DNA of 64,000 nt, taken from NCBI GenBank assembly GCA_030694965.1, contig JAUYTZ010000013.1, forward strand, positions 124,001 to 188,000, written 5' to 3'. This document shows positions 1 through 10,468 of the stretch, one piece after another; position 1 is the first letter of the stretch; each line of letters opens with the position of its first letter. Under the pieces are notes generated by a model. It worked only from the letters and a program-made list of their open reading frames with translations, did not search any database and was not told the DNA's origin. Both the position numbers and the translations under genes were made by a program. Origin of the DNA: Candidatus Paracaedibacteraceae bacterium. Lineage in GTDB: Bacteria; Pseudomonadota; Alphaproteobacteria; Paracaedibacterales; CAIOTO01.

Positions 1-3000
1 ACCAGTTGCACATAATGGCTGTTCAAGCTCATCTTCTTCATCTGTTCCTACATCAGCTGAAACAGAAACGACATGCTCACGCTTTAATGATGCCGTTGTT
101 ACTGGTTTTACTTGCGCATCTTCTTGGTGCTCATCAAGAACTGCATAATCGCTTGTATCACCAATCGTATCATTCGACATAACGGGCTTTACATGTGCTA
201 AGTCATGGCGGCCAAGATACGTAATTGCTAATTCACGGAATAAATAATCCAAGATAGATGTTGCCATCTTAACAGTATCATTTCCTTCCACAATGCCTGA
301 TGGCTCAAAACGTGTAAATGTAAATGCTTCTACAAACTCCTCAAGAGGAACGCCATATTGCAAACCAATAGAAATAGCCATTGCAAAGTTATGCATCAAT
401 GAACGGAAAGATGCACCTTCTTTGTGCATATCAATGAAAATCTCACCAAGTGTACCATCAAAATAATCACCTGTTCTAAGGTAAATTTTATGACCACCAA
501 CAACCGCTTTTTGCGTATATCCACCACGACGGTTTGGCAATTTACGGCGATCAGATTGATGAACAACACGTTCAACGATACGTTCCACAATCTTTTCTGC
601 TGCCGCAGATGCTTTTGCTGTTGCAGGAAGCGCCGATAAATCCTCAGCTTCTTCTTCATCAAAAGCCACAGAATTCATTGGCTGTGAAAGCTTCGACCCA
701 TCACGATAAAGTGCATTTGCTTTCAAGCATAAACGCCATGATAATAGATACGCTTCTTTGCATTCTTCAATAGATGCTGTGTTTGGCATGTTTATAGTTT
801 TTGAAATTGCCCCTGATACAAATGGTTGTACAGCTGCCATCATTGTAATATGGCTCATGGATGATAAAAAACGCTTTCCAGTACGGCCACACGGTGATGC
901 ACAATCAAATACAGGTAGATGCTCATCTTTTAAGAGTGGAGCACCTTCAAGTGTCATCGTGCCGCAACAATAATTATTAGCAGCATCAATATCAGCTTTT
1001 GTAAATCCAAGATAAGTCAATACATCAAAGCTCATATCATTCAATTGATCATCTGAAATACCAAGCACATCTTTACAGAAGCTTTCACCAAGCGTCCATT
1101 TATTGAATGCAAACTTAATGTCAAAAGCTGTCGATAAAGACGTCTCAAGTGTTGATAAAATTTCAGCTGTAAATCCTTTAGCTGCAAGCTGTTCAAAGCT
1201 AATTGCCGGTGATCCCTTTAACGTACCATGCCCCACAGCATAACGTGTAATTGCCTCAATCTCAGAGCCACTATAACCAAGCTTTTTTAAAGCAATCGGT
1301 GCCATTTGGTTAATGATTTTGAAATATCCACCACCTGCAAGTTTTTTAAATTTGACTAAAGCAAAATCTGGCTCAATTCCTGTTGTATCACAATCCATCA
1401 CGAGGCCAATTGTACCTGTTGGAGCAATAACGGTTGTCTGCGCATTGCGATATCCATGTTTTTCACCAAGCTTAAGTGCTTGATCCCACGAATTTCGGGC
1501 TGATTTTACAAGTTCTTTAAATGAACAGTCTTTTTCAATTAATGGAATTGGATTAATTGTTAGTCCTTCATATCCTTTCGACTCGCCATAAGCAGCTTTT
1601 CTATGGTTACGAATCACACGGAGCATATCTTCACGGTTTTTTATATACCCCTTAAATGGACCATGCTCTTTTGCCATTTCAGCAGAGGTTGCATATGAAC
1701 GTCCTGTAAGCAATGCTGCAAGTGCACCTGCAACAGATCTGCCTTCAGCACTATCATAAGGGACACCCATCGCCATCAACAAACCACCAATGTTTGCATA
1801 GCCTAACCCAAGCGTACGGTACTCATAGGAAAGTTGAGCAATTTCTTTCGATGGGAATTGCGCCATTAAAACTGAAATTTCAAGCACCATTGTCCACAAG
1901 GTAATTGTATGCTCATACAAGGCCGTATCAAATTTGCCGTCTTTATAAAACGTCACAAGGTTAATAGACGCTAAGTTACATGCTGTGTTATCCAAAAACA
2001 TGTATTCAGAACATGGGTTTGATGCATTAATCGGACCGCTTTTAGGACATGTGTGCCATTCATTAATTGTCGATGAAAAGTGAACCCCTGGATCAGCGCA
2101 TGCCCAAGCTGCATAGCCAATTTTATCCATTAAATCACGTGCTTTTGTTGTGCGCACGACTTCTCCTGCTTTTCGGCCTTTAAGCTGCCAATCACCGTCA
2201 TTCAAAACTGTTTCAATAAATTCATTTGATAAACGAACTGTATTATTTGAGTTTTGACCTGAAACTGTACCATACGCTTCAGAATCCCAATCAGTCGTAT
2301 AAACCGGAACTTCTATTTGTGTATGTCCAAGCTCAGCCAAATACAAAGTACGACGAATCATATTTTCGTTTACCATTGCTTTACGTGCAGCACGGATAGC
2401 ATCTTTCAATACACTGTTATGCTTAGGATCTGTTTTTTGCTCTTTTGGTAAATCAGCATGCATACATGCGTTTAAAATTTCATTTAAATATCGATGATTA
2501 ATCTTTGATCCAGAAACGAGTGCTGCAACTTTTTGTTCTTCAACAACTTTCCAGTTGATAAATTCTTCAACATCCGGGTGATCAATATCAAGCACAACCA
2601 TTTTAGCTGCGCGACGTGTTGTGCCGCCTGATTTAATAGCACCTGCAGAACGATCACCAATACGAAGGAAGCTCATCAAACCTGAAGATCTTCCACCGCC
2701 GGATAAAGATTCACCTGATCCACGAACATTAGAAAAGTTTGTTCCTGTACCTGAACCATATTTGAATAAACGTGCCTCGCGAACCCATAAATCCATAATA
2801 CCGCCGTCATTCACAAGATCATCATTAATCCCTTGGATAAAACACGCATGTGGTTGTGGGCGCTCATAAGAAGATTCAGATGCTGTCAACACACCAGTCG
2901 CATCGTCAACATAATAGTGCCCTTGCGCCGGTCCATTCACTCCATACGCCCAGTAAAGACCCGTATTAAACCATTGCGGAGAGTTTGGTGCACACATTTG

Positions 3001-3414
3001 ACTTGCCAACATCAAACGCAATTCATCATAAAATGTAAGTGCATCTTCTTCAGCATCAAAATAGCGATTTTTCCAGCCCCAATAGGTCCACGTTCCAGCT
3101 AAGCGATCAAAAACTTGTTTTGCGGTTACTTCGCTTGAATAAGAAGTTCCTTGTTTTGCATCACGGCGCCAAAGCCAAGCAGGAACACCCTCTTCTGCAA
3201 CAGGAACAGTTTCTACTGGAACTCCAGCTTTACGGAAATATTTTTGGGCTAAAACATCGCATGCAACTTGTGACCATGCTTCAGGCACTTCAATCCCATC
3301 CAACTTAAAAACAATTGAACCATCTGGGTTTCTAATCTCACTACTTGCACTACGAAACACGATAGAATCATAGGGTGATTTCCCTGCGATGGTGCAACGA
3401 CGTTGAATTTTCAT
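1..3414 (-). CDS. nrdJ: Vitamin B12-dependent (class II) ribonucleotide reductase, C-terminus cut by window edge
   Basis: This enzyme reduces ribonucleotides to deoxyribonucleotides using adenosylcobalamin, so it works with or without oxygen. The protein starts [20 protein letters not shown] at the ATG at 3412-3414, and the reading frame stays open to base 1, giving 1138 visible residues; I estimate that only a short C-terminal part is missing. Around residues 450-480 the sequence [20 protein letters not shown] appears, followed by [17 protein letters not shown]. The NPCSE motif carries the active-site cysteine of class I/II reductases. The length and N-terminus match the long alphaproteobacterial NrdJ. 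It is followed on the opposite strand by ruvX after a 358-base AT-rich gap. The cell therefore needs cobalamin, made or imported; no B12 gene lies in this window. Confidence 0.95.
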   Translation of the reverse strand, partial: MKIQRRCTIAGKSPYDSIVFRSASSEIRNPDGSIVFKLDGIEVPEAWSQVACDVLAQKYFRKAGVPVETVPVAEEGVPAWLWRRDAKQGTSYSSEVTAKQVFDRLAGTWTYWGWKNRYFDAEEDALTFYDELRLMLASQMCAPNSPQWFNTGLYWAYGVNGPAQGHYYVDDATGVLTASESSYERPQPHACFIQGINDDLVNDGGIMDLWVREARLFKYGSGTGTNFSNVRGSGESLSGGGRSSGLMSFLRIGDRSAGAIKSGGTTRRAAKMVVLDIDHPDVEEFINWKVVEEQKVAALVSGSKINHRYLNEILNACMHADLPKEQKTDPKHNSVLKDAIRAARKAMVNENMIRRTLYLAELGHTQIEVPVYTTDWDSEAYGTVSGQNSNNTVRLSNEFIETVLNDGDWQLKGRKAGEVVRTTKARDLMDKIGYAAWACADPGVHFSSTINEWHTCPKSGPINASNPCSEYMFLDNTACNLASINLVTFYKDGKFDTALYEHTITLWTMVLEISVLMAQFPSKEIAQLSYEYRTLGLGYANIGGLLMAMGVPYDSAEGRSVAGALAALLTGRSYATSAEMAKEHGPFKGYIKNREDMLRVIRNHRKAAYGESKGYEGLTINPIPLIEKDCSFKELVKSARNSWDQALKLGEKHGYRNAQTTVIAPTGTIGLVMDCDTTGIEPDFALVKFKKLAGGGYFKIINQMAPIALKKLGYSGSEIEAITRYAVGHGTLKGSPAISFEQLAAKGFTAEILSTLETSLSTAFDIKFAFNKWTLGESFCKDVLGISDDQLNDMSFDVLTYLGFTKADIDAANNYCCGTMTLEGAPLLKDEHLPVFDCASPCGRTGKRFLSSMSHITMMAAVQPFVSGAISKTINMPNTASIEECKEAYLLSWRLCLKANALYRDGSKLSQPMNSVAFDEEEAEDLSALPATAKASAAAEKIVERIVERVVHQSDRRKLPNRRGGYTQKAVVGGHKIYLRTGDYFDGTLGEIFIDMHKEGASFRSLMHNFAMAISIGLQYGVPLEEFVEAFTFTRFEPSGIVEGNDTVKMATSILDYLFRELAITYLGRHDLAHVKPVMSNDTIGDTSDYAVLDEHQEDAQVKPVTTASLKREHVVSVSADVGTDEEDELEQPLCATG

Positions 3415-3772
3415 AAAGCACATTCCTTCTTTAAAATTAAGATTTCATTGTGTGGTCTTGAATTAGCAATAATTTTCAACAAATACTATATGTAGATATC
3501 AAAAACACCAACTCAATCAACATATTGTTAATATCGTCTTAAAATAAAAAAAATACAAGGCTTGAAATTAAAAAAAAAGAGTGATAAGCATCTTTGTTTT
3601 AAACGAAAAATGTAAAATTTTTCTCACTATCAATAAAAATACAATTTATTTTCTCTTTTTAAATTATCATGTAAAAATAAAATTAATAAATTAAAAAACA
3701 TACATCTTGCCCAGAACAAAACAATATGCTATGAATACCTAATTCATTTTTTATTTTATACTATTTATTTTT
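3415..3772. other. AT-rich intergenic region between divergent nrdJ and ruvX
   Basis: This 358-base gap separates two divergent genes and is very rich in A and T with long A runs. It must hold the promoters of both genes. I see no convincing open reading frame, tRNA or cobalamin-riboswitch signature in it. A B12 box would have been of interest upstream of nrdJ but none was recognised by eye. Confidence 0.5.
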
Positions 3773-4234
3773 ATGTATTGCACGCTAGACGATCTTACAC
3801 CATTAAAACAACAACAAAAACGCCTCATTGGTCTTGATATAGGAGACCGTCGCATCGGCGTGAGTGCTTGTGATGCGACTTGGTTTATAGCTTCCCCACT
3901 CGCTATGCTTGATCGAAAAACTGATTGGAAAGCACAATTGCATAAGCTGCTCAAGCAATACCCAGTAGGCGCATTTGTATCAGGATTGCCTCTATTGATG
4001 AATGGAGATGAAGGTCCTCAGGCAAAAAAGGTAAAAGAATTTCTTGAGGCGCATTTTGCATCTCTAGGATTTCCTATTTATCTTTGGGACGAACGTCTTT
4101 CAACATGCGCGGCTAACCGAACATTAATTGAAGCAGACATGTCACGTGCAAAACGAAAAGAAACTGTTGATAAAGTAGCTGCTAGTTTTATCTTACAAGG
4201 TGTACTCGATCGCCTACGAACGTCGTGTTTGTAA
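3773..4234 (+). CDS. ruvX: Putative Holliday junction resolvase / pre-16S rRNA nuclease RuvX (YqgF)
   Basis: This is a 153-residue RNase H-fold nuclease of the YqgF/RuvX family, which trims the 5' end of pre-16S rRNA and has been proposed to resolve recombination intermediates. The first acidic motif GLDIGDRRIGVS lies near residues 21-32, the DERLST motif near residue 107, and a final catalytic Asp in VDKVAASFILQGVLD close to the C-terminus. Length is typical for the family. The ATG start is preceded by a very AT-rich stretch with no clear Shine-Dalgarno sequence, so the first 15 residues are uncertain. It is a single gene facing away from nrdJ and converging on trkA. Confidence 0.9.
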   Translation: MYCTLDDLTPLKQQQKRLIGLDIGDRRIGVSACDATWFIASPLAMLDRKTDWKAQLHKLLKQYPVGAFVSGLPLLMNGDEGPQAKKVKEFLEAHFASLGFPIYLWDERLSTCAANRTLIEADMSRAKRKETVDKVAASFILQGVLDRLRTSCL

Positions 4235-4270
4235 AACATATAAGGTATGCTAACAAAGACTAAAAACTTT

Positions 4271-5644
4271 CTACAGGTAAGATGGCCTTATAGAAAAAAG
4301 CTTTTCAACCTTTCGTGAACTATCTCTTTTCACCATCATTACAAGTACATCTCCAACCCCAACAATAAGCCGGCGTGGGTTTAAAATAACATCATTGTTA
4401 CGTACAACAGCAGCCACGTAAATGGAATCACGAACTGTTATATCCTCAATCGTTAAGCCAATGATATAACTTGTTTCTCGTGCCTCAGCCTCAATAACCT
4501 CAGCATATCCTCCAGCTAAGGAATGAATTGTGCGCACACGTCCTTGAAACACGTATTGCAAAATAGTCGACACAGTAATAACACGTGGGCTAATAATAGC
4601 ATCAACACCTAATGATGTTACCAAGCTCGCATATGTCATTTTATTCAAAAGTGCTGTTGCTCTTTTTGCGCCTTGACGCTTTGCCAACAAAGAAACAAGA
4701 ATATTTACACGATCATCATCTGTTAATGCCAAAATCGTTTCAGCATCTTGAACATTAGCTTCCGTCAAAACATCCAAATCAAGAGCATCACCGTTAAGCA
4801 CTTCTGTTGATTTTAATACGTGCGCAATTATTTCAGAGCGCTCTGTGTTTTTTTCAATTATTTTAACTTTTATACCGGTATTTTGTGCTTCTAATTCCTG
4901 AGCAAATCCCAGTCCAATATTCCCACCACCAACAATAATAATTTTACGCTTTTCTTGGGTGAAGTAACCAAAGGCTTCCATTGCTGATTCAACATCTTCC
5001 TGTCGCACAACAAAATAAACTTCATCATCAACTTCAAGAACATCATCTTTTTTAGGGAAAAAATGCACATCATTTCTGTATACACACAAGATAATAATAT
5101 CAAGCTGAGTAAACTGTGTAGAAAGTAAACGCAAAGGAGTATTTAAGATAAGCGAGCGCGAATGGCAGCGCACACCAATAATTTTTATTTGATCACCAAC
5201 CAAGGAAATAACTTCAAATGCTCCTGCAATTCGGGCACTTCGAGCAAGTGATTTTGCAACTTCAACTTCAGGTGAAATAGTTACGTCAATAGACATATTT
5301 TTACTTAAATAAGAAGACCTATCTCCTATTAAGTAATTTTCATGACGAATACGTGCCATCTTTGTTTTAACGCCAAACATAGAATGAGCAACTTCACACG
5401 CAACCATATTAACTTCATCAGAGGCAGTGACAGCAATCAAAAGATCAGCACTCTCAGCATTTGCCCGCTGCAAGACATTAGGATGCGATGCAAAACCAAC
5501 GATGGGTTTCACATCAATTTTATCACTTATACGTTTTAAAACTTCAGGTGAATGATCAACAACAGTGATATCATTTTCTTCGTTTGCGAGGTAGCGAGCT
5601 ATGCTATAACCAACTTGCCCTGCGCCGAGTATGATTACTTTCAT
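4271..5644 (-). CDS. trkA: Trk system potassium transport peripheral protein TrkA
   Basis: TrkA is the cytoplasmic NAD(H)-binding regulatory subunit that gates the TrkH/TrkG potassium channel. The 457-residue protein has the typical doubled layout. A first Rossmann (RCK-N) domain starts with VIILGAGQVGYSIA, and a second near residue 233 with IIIVGGGNIGLGFA; each is followed by an RCK-C domain. Length equals that of other TrkA proteins. The start lies 5 bases after the ntrX stop, so it is probably co-transcribed with ntrY-ntrX. In many alphaproteobacteria trkA also follows ntrX, which supports the assignment. No trkH gene is present in the window. Confidence 0.95.
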   Translation of the reverse strand: MKVIILGAGQVGYSIARYLANEENDITVVDHSPEVLKRISDKIDVKPIVGFASHPNVLQRANAESADLLIAVTASDEVNMVACEVAHSMFGVKTKMARIRHENYLIGDRSSYLSKNMSIDVTISPEVEVAKSLARSARIAGAFEVISLVGDQIKIIGVRCHSRSLILNTPLRLLSTQFTQLDIIILCVYRNDVHFFPKKDDVLEVDDEVYFVVRQEDVESAMEAFGYFTQEKRKIIIVGGGNIGLGFAQELEAQNTGIKVKIIEKNTERSEIIAHVLKSTEVLNGDALDLDVLTEANVQDAETILALTDDDRVNILVSLLAKRQGAKRATALLNKMTYASLVTSLGVDAIISPRVITVSTILQYVFQGRVRTIHSLAGGYAEVIEAEARETSYIIGLTIEDITVRDSIYVAAVVRNNDVILNPRRLIVGVGDVLVMMVKRDSSRKVEKLFSIRPSYL

Positions 5645-5649
5645 CTTGC

Positions 5650-7086
5650 TTATGCACCAATAGCTTCGTCAGGAAGCATGTCTTCATCACCACGATGCCT
5701 TAAATCATGCACGCCAAGTGCACGTAATTTGCGATGCAATGCAGAACGCTCCATGCCAATAAAACGAGCTGTTTGTGAAATATTTCCTGAGAAGCGATTT
5801 ACTTGCGCTAATAGATATTCACGTTCAAATGCTTCACGTGCCTCACGCAAAGGTAAGACAACAATATCAGCACTTTTACTTTGCCAATTAGAAACAAACG
5901 TATTTCCATTAATAATTTCTAAAGGTAAATGGGATGCTAAAATAGGATGCTGTGTTTCTGTGTTAAGCATAATCAATAGCCAATCAATAACATTGCGCAT
6001 TTGCTGCAAATCACCAGGCCAGTTATAAGATTGCATCAATACAATTGCATCTTCAGCAAAAACACGAGATTGCATGCCAGAAGCAGCGGCAGCTTCATCC
6101 ATTAAGCGCTGCGCAATTATTGGAATATCACTCACTCGATCTTTCAATGCAGGAAGCATAACATGGGTTACACTTAAACGATAATAAAGATCTTCTCTAA
6201 AGTTTCCCTCTTGAATCATTAGCTGCACGTCATCAGATGTACCCGCAATGAAGCGCACATCAATTGGAAGCTTTTCGGAACCACCAACACGCGTAAAGGC
6301 TTGCTCTTGTAAAATTTTTACAAGACGTGATTGCAGTGGAAGTGGTAATTGAGTGATTTCATCAAAATAAATTGTACCACCATGGGCTTGTTCTAAAATA
6401 CCAATTTTACGTGGTTGATTTGAATCATGATTCACAATTTCAGTCCCAAGAAGGTCCGCTTCTAATTTTGTGGGATGCATTGCGCCACAATTTACCACAC
6501 AAAATGAAGCTTGCGCACGCTTCGATTGTAAATGAATTTCACGCGCTATGGATTCTTTACCACACCCAAGAGGACCTGTTATAAATACACGTCCATTTGT
6601 TTGGGCGCTTTTTTCAACAGTCTGACGCAACTGCGTTACATGGCTAGAGTTTCCAATCAAAGCAGTTGCTGTGACGCGTGCTTTAATGCGAAGTTCATCA
6701 TTTTCTCTTTTCAATCGAGAAGACTCAATTGCACGTCGGGCAACTAGTAATAATCGCTCTGTTTGAAAAGGCTTTTCAATGAAATCATACGCCCCCTTTT
6801 TGATAGCCGAAACAGCTGTTTCAATAGTGCTATGCCCACTAATCATAATAACAGGTACATATGGATGATCACGCTTGATAATATCTAAAATTTTTAAACC
6901 ATCACGTTCTCCATCACCAAGCCAAACATCCAAAACAACCAAGTTAGGCTGACGTTGCTTGATTGATTCAAGTGCTGATATACCATCAGAGGCTGTACGT
7001 GTAGCATAGCCTTCATCTTCCAGTATTCCTGACACAAGTTCACGGATATCACTTTCATCATCTACAATTAAAATATCCTGAGACAT
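5650..7086 (-). CDS. ntrX: Nitrogen/redox response regulator NtrX
   Basis: NtrX is the response regulator partner of the NtrY kinase. The 478-residue protein has an N-terminal receiver domain, with the phospho-acceptor aspartate in VVLDVWLG near residue 53 and the conserved lysine in FIEKPF near residue 104. A central AAA+ domain follows (Walker A FITGPLGCGKES near residue 169, Walker B IYFDEI near 239) and then a Fis-type helix-turn-helix ending (NISQTARFIGMERSALHRKL). The loop where sigma-54 activators carry GAFTGA instead reads through NHDSNQPRKIGILEQ, so direct sigma-54 activation is unlikely; this absence is, as far as I recall, usual for NtrX. The ATG overlaps the ntrY stop in TAATG, indicating translational coupling. 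Confidence 0.95.
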   Translation of the reverse strand: MSQDILIVDDESDIRELVSGILEDEGYATRTASDGISALESIKQRQPNLVVLDVWLGDGERDGLKILDIIKRDHPYVPVIMISGHSTIETAVSAIKKGAYDFIEKPFQTERLLLVARRAIESSRLKRENDELRIKARVTATALIGNSSHVTQLRQTVEKSAQTNGRVFITGPLGCGKESIAREIHLQSKRAQASFCVVNCGAMHPTKLEADLLGTEIVNHDSNQPRKIGILEQAHGGTIYFDEITQLPLPLQSRLVKILQEQAFTRVGGSEKLPIDVRFIAGTSDDVQLMIQEGNFREDLYYRLSVTHVMLPALKDRVSDIPIIAQRLMDEAAAASGMQSRVFAEDAIVLMQSYNWPGDLQQMRNVIDWLLIMLNTETQHPILASHLPLEIINGNTFVSNWQSKSADIVVLPLREAREAFEREYLLAQVNRFSGNISQTARFIGMERSALHRKLRALGVHDLRHRGDEDMLPDEAIGA

Positions 7087-8948
7087 TAATTAGCATCCTT
7101 TTCTTTTTTGTCACGATTTAAAAAACTTAAAACAACCGACGCACCTTTTAAGTCCTTACTTTCTTTCAATTCAATCCTGCCTTGATGATCAGAAACGATT
7201 CGATATACAATAGCCAATCCTAAGCCACTACCTTTATCACGCGTTGTGTAATATGGCTCAAGCAGTTTGTTTTTTTCAATATTTGGAAATCCTGGGCCAT
7301 TATCATCTATTGAAACACATAATATAGGGTTATTTTCATAAAGTCTAAGCTTAATCTTTGGTGGATTGGTAGAATTTTTATTTTCAGAAATAGCATTAAT
7401 TGCATTTTGCAAAAGATTATTCAAAACCTGTGTCATTTGGAAAGAATCAATCCATGCAAAATAACTATCATATGCAGATTCAAATTCAAACTCAATCTCA
7501 GGATGTGCTTGAATTTGTAAAAAAAGCGCGTGATTGCATAGCTCAATCCAATTCACAAATTCAAATTTTGGTTCTGGCATGCGCGCAAAATTTGAAAATT
7601 CATTAACCAAGTTTCCAATGCTTCCAACTTGGCGAATAATGGTTTCCACACAAGCTTGAAACGTTTTAGGGTCAGATGTAATTTCTTTTAAATAACGACG
7701 TTTCAATCGCTCTGCGGAAAGTTGAATTGGCGTTAAAGGGTTTTTAATTTCATGCGCAATTTTGCGTGCCATATCTGCCCAAGCGGATTTTTTTTCAGAC
7801 AAAATTAAGTCATGTTTTTGCTGCAATAGTTGATGCGTCATACGATTAAAAGACCGACACAAGTCATCAATTTCATTGTTAACAGCATGCGTTTCAAGTT
7901 TTATAGACAAATCACCTTCAGCAACAGCCTCAGCGGCTGCTATCAATTTAGTAATAGGTTTTACCATTGAATCAGCAATAACAAGCCCCCCCCATATGGC
8001 TGCCATAAGTAGAAGCAAAGCAACAATGGTAAAAAATGCAACAAACGTAAATTGAACATCAACATGTTGACCTTCAAGCCTAGCATAATCTTGAATAGCT
8101 GATTTTGTTAAATCAACGTGTTTCAATACTTTTTGATCAATGAATTTTCCTACAAGCAAATACGTATCTGTTGAATAGTCTAATTTAATAAGAGCCCGAA
8201 CCCTATCTTTTGCTTTTGACTCAATAATAACTGGGGTTTGGGGATCTTTCTTAAGTATTTTTAAAGCATCTGTAAGATCTTCAAGTATTAGTGAAAAACT
8301 AAGATAAGATCTACCTAAAATGCGAGGTGGCTTTTGATTGTCAAAAATTAGAATCTCAGCAAGACCACGCTCATCTGCTTCGCGGCTTAAATTTTCAGAT
8401 AACTCGTCAAGATGTGCTTGATTTTCATGCTGCTCAACAAAAGATGGCATCAAAGGACTATAAAGCCGCTTTAATGATTCAATATCAAAGGATATTGATT
8501 TTTTATGTTCTTTCAAATAAGACTCAGCCACAACGCTTGCTTCTTGCAAGGCATCATGGACAGGCTTGCCAAACCATGCATCAACACCTATATTGAAAAA
8601 CTGTGCAGAAAAAAAAGCAACACAAAGCGCAGGAGCAACAGAAACAACAACAAATAAGATAACTATATGCGCATGCAACTTAGATCCCTTAAGTCCTTGC
8701 CGTTTTTCAGTCCATAACTCGACAGACTTTCGAGCAACAACAAAAACAAGAAGAAGAAGAAGTGTTAGATCAAGATAGATCAAAAAAATTACAGATCTGC
8801 TTTTTTCGCCAAGAGCAATATTGCGTGTCAGTGCCCAATAAGTAGCAAAACCACAAATAATGGCAAGTATGCTCAATAAATAAGGCAGCTTGCTTACTAT
8901 ATTGTAGCGACGGCTAATACTTAGAACACGATTGTAATAGTAGTTCAT
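7086..8948 (-). CDS. ntrY: Membrane sensor histidine kinase NtrY
   Basis: This is the sensor kinase that phosphorylates NtrX. The 620-residue protein has hydrophobic segments near residues 22-42, 50-70 and 92-115, a periplasmic loop of roughly 160 residues, a further membrane segment near residue 300 and a HAMP linker. The HisKA box ARKIAHEIKNPLTPIQLS lies near residues 395-412 with the phospho-accepting His in AHEIKNP. The HATPase domain shows NNLLQNAINAI, DNGPGFP and GSGLGLAIVYRIV. HAMP runs almost directly into HisKA, so the PAS domain of longer NtrY proteins appears to be missing, which fits the short length. The gene begins 10 bases after the upstream transporter stop and ends in ntrX. 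Confidence 0.93.
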   Translation of the reverse strand: MNYYYNRVLSISRRYNIVSKLPYLLSILAIICGFATYWALTRNIALGEKSRSVIFLIYLDLTLLLLLVFVVARKSVELWTEKRQGLKGSKLHAHIVILFVVVSVAPALCVAFFSAQFFNIGVDAWFGKPVHDALQEASVVAESYLKEHKKSISFDIESLKRLYSPLMPSFVEQHENQAHLDELSENLSREADERGLAEILIFDNQKPPRILGRSYLSFSLILEDLTDALKILKKDPQTPVIIESKAKDRVRALIKLDYSTDTYLLVGKFIDQKVLKHVDLTKSAIQDYARLEGQHVDVQFTFVAFFTIVALLLLMAAIWGGLVIADSMVKPITKLIAAAEAVAEGDLSIKLETHAVNNEIDDLCRSFNRMTHQLLQQKHDLILSEKKSAWADMARKIAHEIKNPLTPIQLSAERLKRRYLKEITSDPKTFQACVETIIRQVGSIGNLVNEFSNFARMPEPKFEFVNWIELCNHALFLQIQAHPEIEFEFESAYDSYFAWIDSFQMTQVLNNLLQNAINAISENKNSTNPPKIKLRLYENNPILCVSIDDNGPGFPNIEKNKLLEPYYTTRDKGSGLGLAIVYRIVSDHQGRIELKESKDLKGASVVLSFLNRDKKEKDAN

Positions 8949-8958
8949 TTATGCATTA

Positions 8959-10380
8959 TCACTCAGCTACACTATTATCTATATTTTTTTCAAGCACTTT
9001 TGATCGATGATTCCATGTCAAAGCAAAGAAAAAAGCTCCTAAAAGAGCAGAAATAGTAATCATGATAAAAGCGAAATCCCAACCAAAATTATCAACAACA
9101 GCACCAACACCAACTCCAGCGACACTTGCTCCTAAATAACCAAAGGTTCCTGTTAAACCAGATGCTGTGCCTGCAGCTCTTTTTGATGCAAAATCAGAAG
9201 CAGCAACGCCCACCAAGATTTGTGGACCAGAAATTAAAAAACCAATTCCCACCATTATTAAAAAGTGTAACGCAGTTGCGCCTTGCGGTGATTGCCACAA
9301 AGCAAAAATACACCCCATCAAAAGAAACATTAAAATTGCTCCTACACGTCCACGATGACCTTTAAAAACCTTGTCTGACAAGTAACCTGCCAAAAGCCCT
9401 CCGAAAATTCCCGCGAAATCATAAACAGCTGTTTGCATACCAGCAAGCTTAATAGTGCTTCCTTTAAACTCACTTAAAAACGTTGGTGCCCATGTAAACA
9501 CAGTCATGCGCACAACATAAACAAAAAAATTTGCCATACAAACATACCAAACCAACTTGTTTTTAAGCACGTGTGAACATAAAAAACGCCAAAAAGATAT
9601 GTTTTCTTCCTCTACCTCAAACGCAACAGAGTTTAAGCTATGATACTCCTCAATAGGAGGCAACCCCAACGATTCAGGTGTGTCACGCAAACGATTAAAT
9701 AAGAAAAAAGCTAATAAAACACACACAACAGCTGGGATAAAAAACATATAGCGCCATCCGTAGTGTTCAATAATAAAACCAGCAGAAACAAGAACGATAC
9801 AACAACCAATTTGCTGTGATGAATTCCACAATGCCCACTTACTTGCTAGCTCACGCGGCGAATACCAATGATTAAGCAAACGTGCACAGGGTGGCCATCC
9901 CATAGACTGAAAGCATTGATTTAGTATCCAAAAAACCATAAACCAGCTTAAATAGGAGCCAAACCCCATACAAAAACTCATCGCAGCAGACATTAGCAAA
10001 CCAAACGACATCATATTTCGTGCATTTACTCGATCGCCCAAATAGCCACTAATAAATTTTCCAAAGCCATACAAAATTGCACCTGCGGAGATAACAGCAC
10101 CTAGCTGCGTCTTACTATAACCAAGCTCACTTTGCATAAAAGGCATTGCCATCGTCATATTAACGCGCAACAAATAGAAAGCAGCGTAACCAAACATCAT
10201 GGAATACATAATGCGAATGCGCCAGTATTTAAATAAAGATTTTTGTGATAACATCGTTAAACTTTTTATATTTTTAGTGGCATTTTCAATTGAATTTCCA
10301 GATATATTTGTGAAAGATGACATATTATCTGTCTTGTTAAGCACAGGAATAGCATTTGCCTTTGACATTAGATCAATCAA
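8959..10380 (-). CDS. OPA-family (GlpT/UhpC-like) sugar-phosphate:phosphate antiporter
   Basis: This 473-residue major-facilitator protein belongs to the organophosphate:phosphate antiporter family, which swaps glycerol-3-phosphate or hexose phosphates for inorganic phosphate. After a polar N-terminus of about 50 residues it shows YLLRVNMTMAMPFMQSELGY, then the family signature GWPPCARLLNHWYSPRE near residue 173 and KWALWNSSQQIG. About 12 hydrophobic segments can be counted. The N-terminus contains several Met codons; a start at MSSF, MLSQ or near them is possible. It is the first gene of an apparent operon with ntrY-ntrX-trkA. The substrate cannot be settled by eye; resemblance to UhpC suggests hexose phosphate, a nutrient that host-dwelling bacteria import. 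Confidence 0.85.
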   Translation of the reverse strand: MIDLMSKANAIPVLNKTDNMSSFTNISGNSIENATKNIKSLTMLSQKSLFKYWRIRIMYSMMFGYAAFYLLRVNMTMAMPFMQSELGYSKTQLGAVISAGAILYGFGKFISGYLGDRVNARNMMSFGLLMSAAMSFCMGFGSYLSWFMVFWILNQCFQSMGWPPCARLLNHWYSPRELASKWALWNSSQQIGCCIVLVSAGFIIEHYGWRYMFFIPAVVCVLLAFFLFNRLRDTPESLGLPPIEEYHSLNSVAFEVEEENISFWRFLCSHVLKNKLVWYVCMANFFVYVVRMTVFTWAPTFLSEFKGSTIKLAGMQTAVYDFAGIFGGLLAGYLSDKVFKGHRGRVGAILMFLLMGCIFALWQSPQGATALHFLIMVGIGFLISGPQILVGVAASDFASKRAAGTASGLTGTFGYLGASVAGVGVGAVVDNFGWDFAFIMITISALLGAFFFALTWNHRSKVLEKNIDNSVAE

Positions 10381-10468
10381 GTAAAAAAACTCATGATCTG
10401 ATCATAATCGTGAACTAGCAAAATTGCACGTTTTTTTTTACATCAAAAAACAATATATCTTACTAGAT

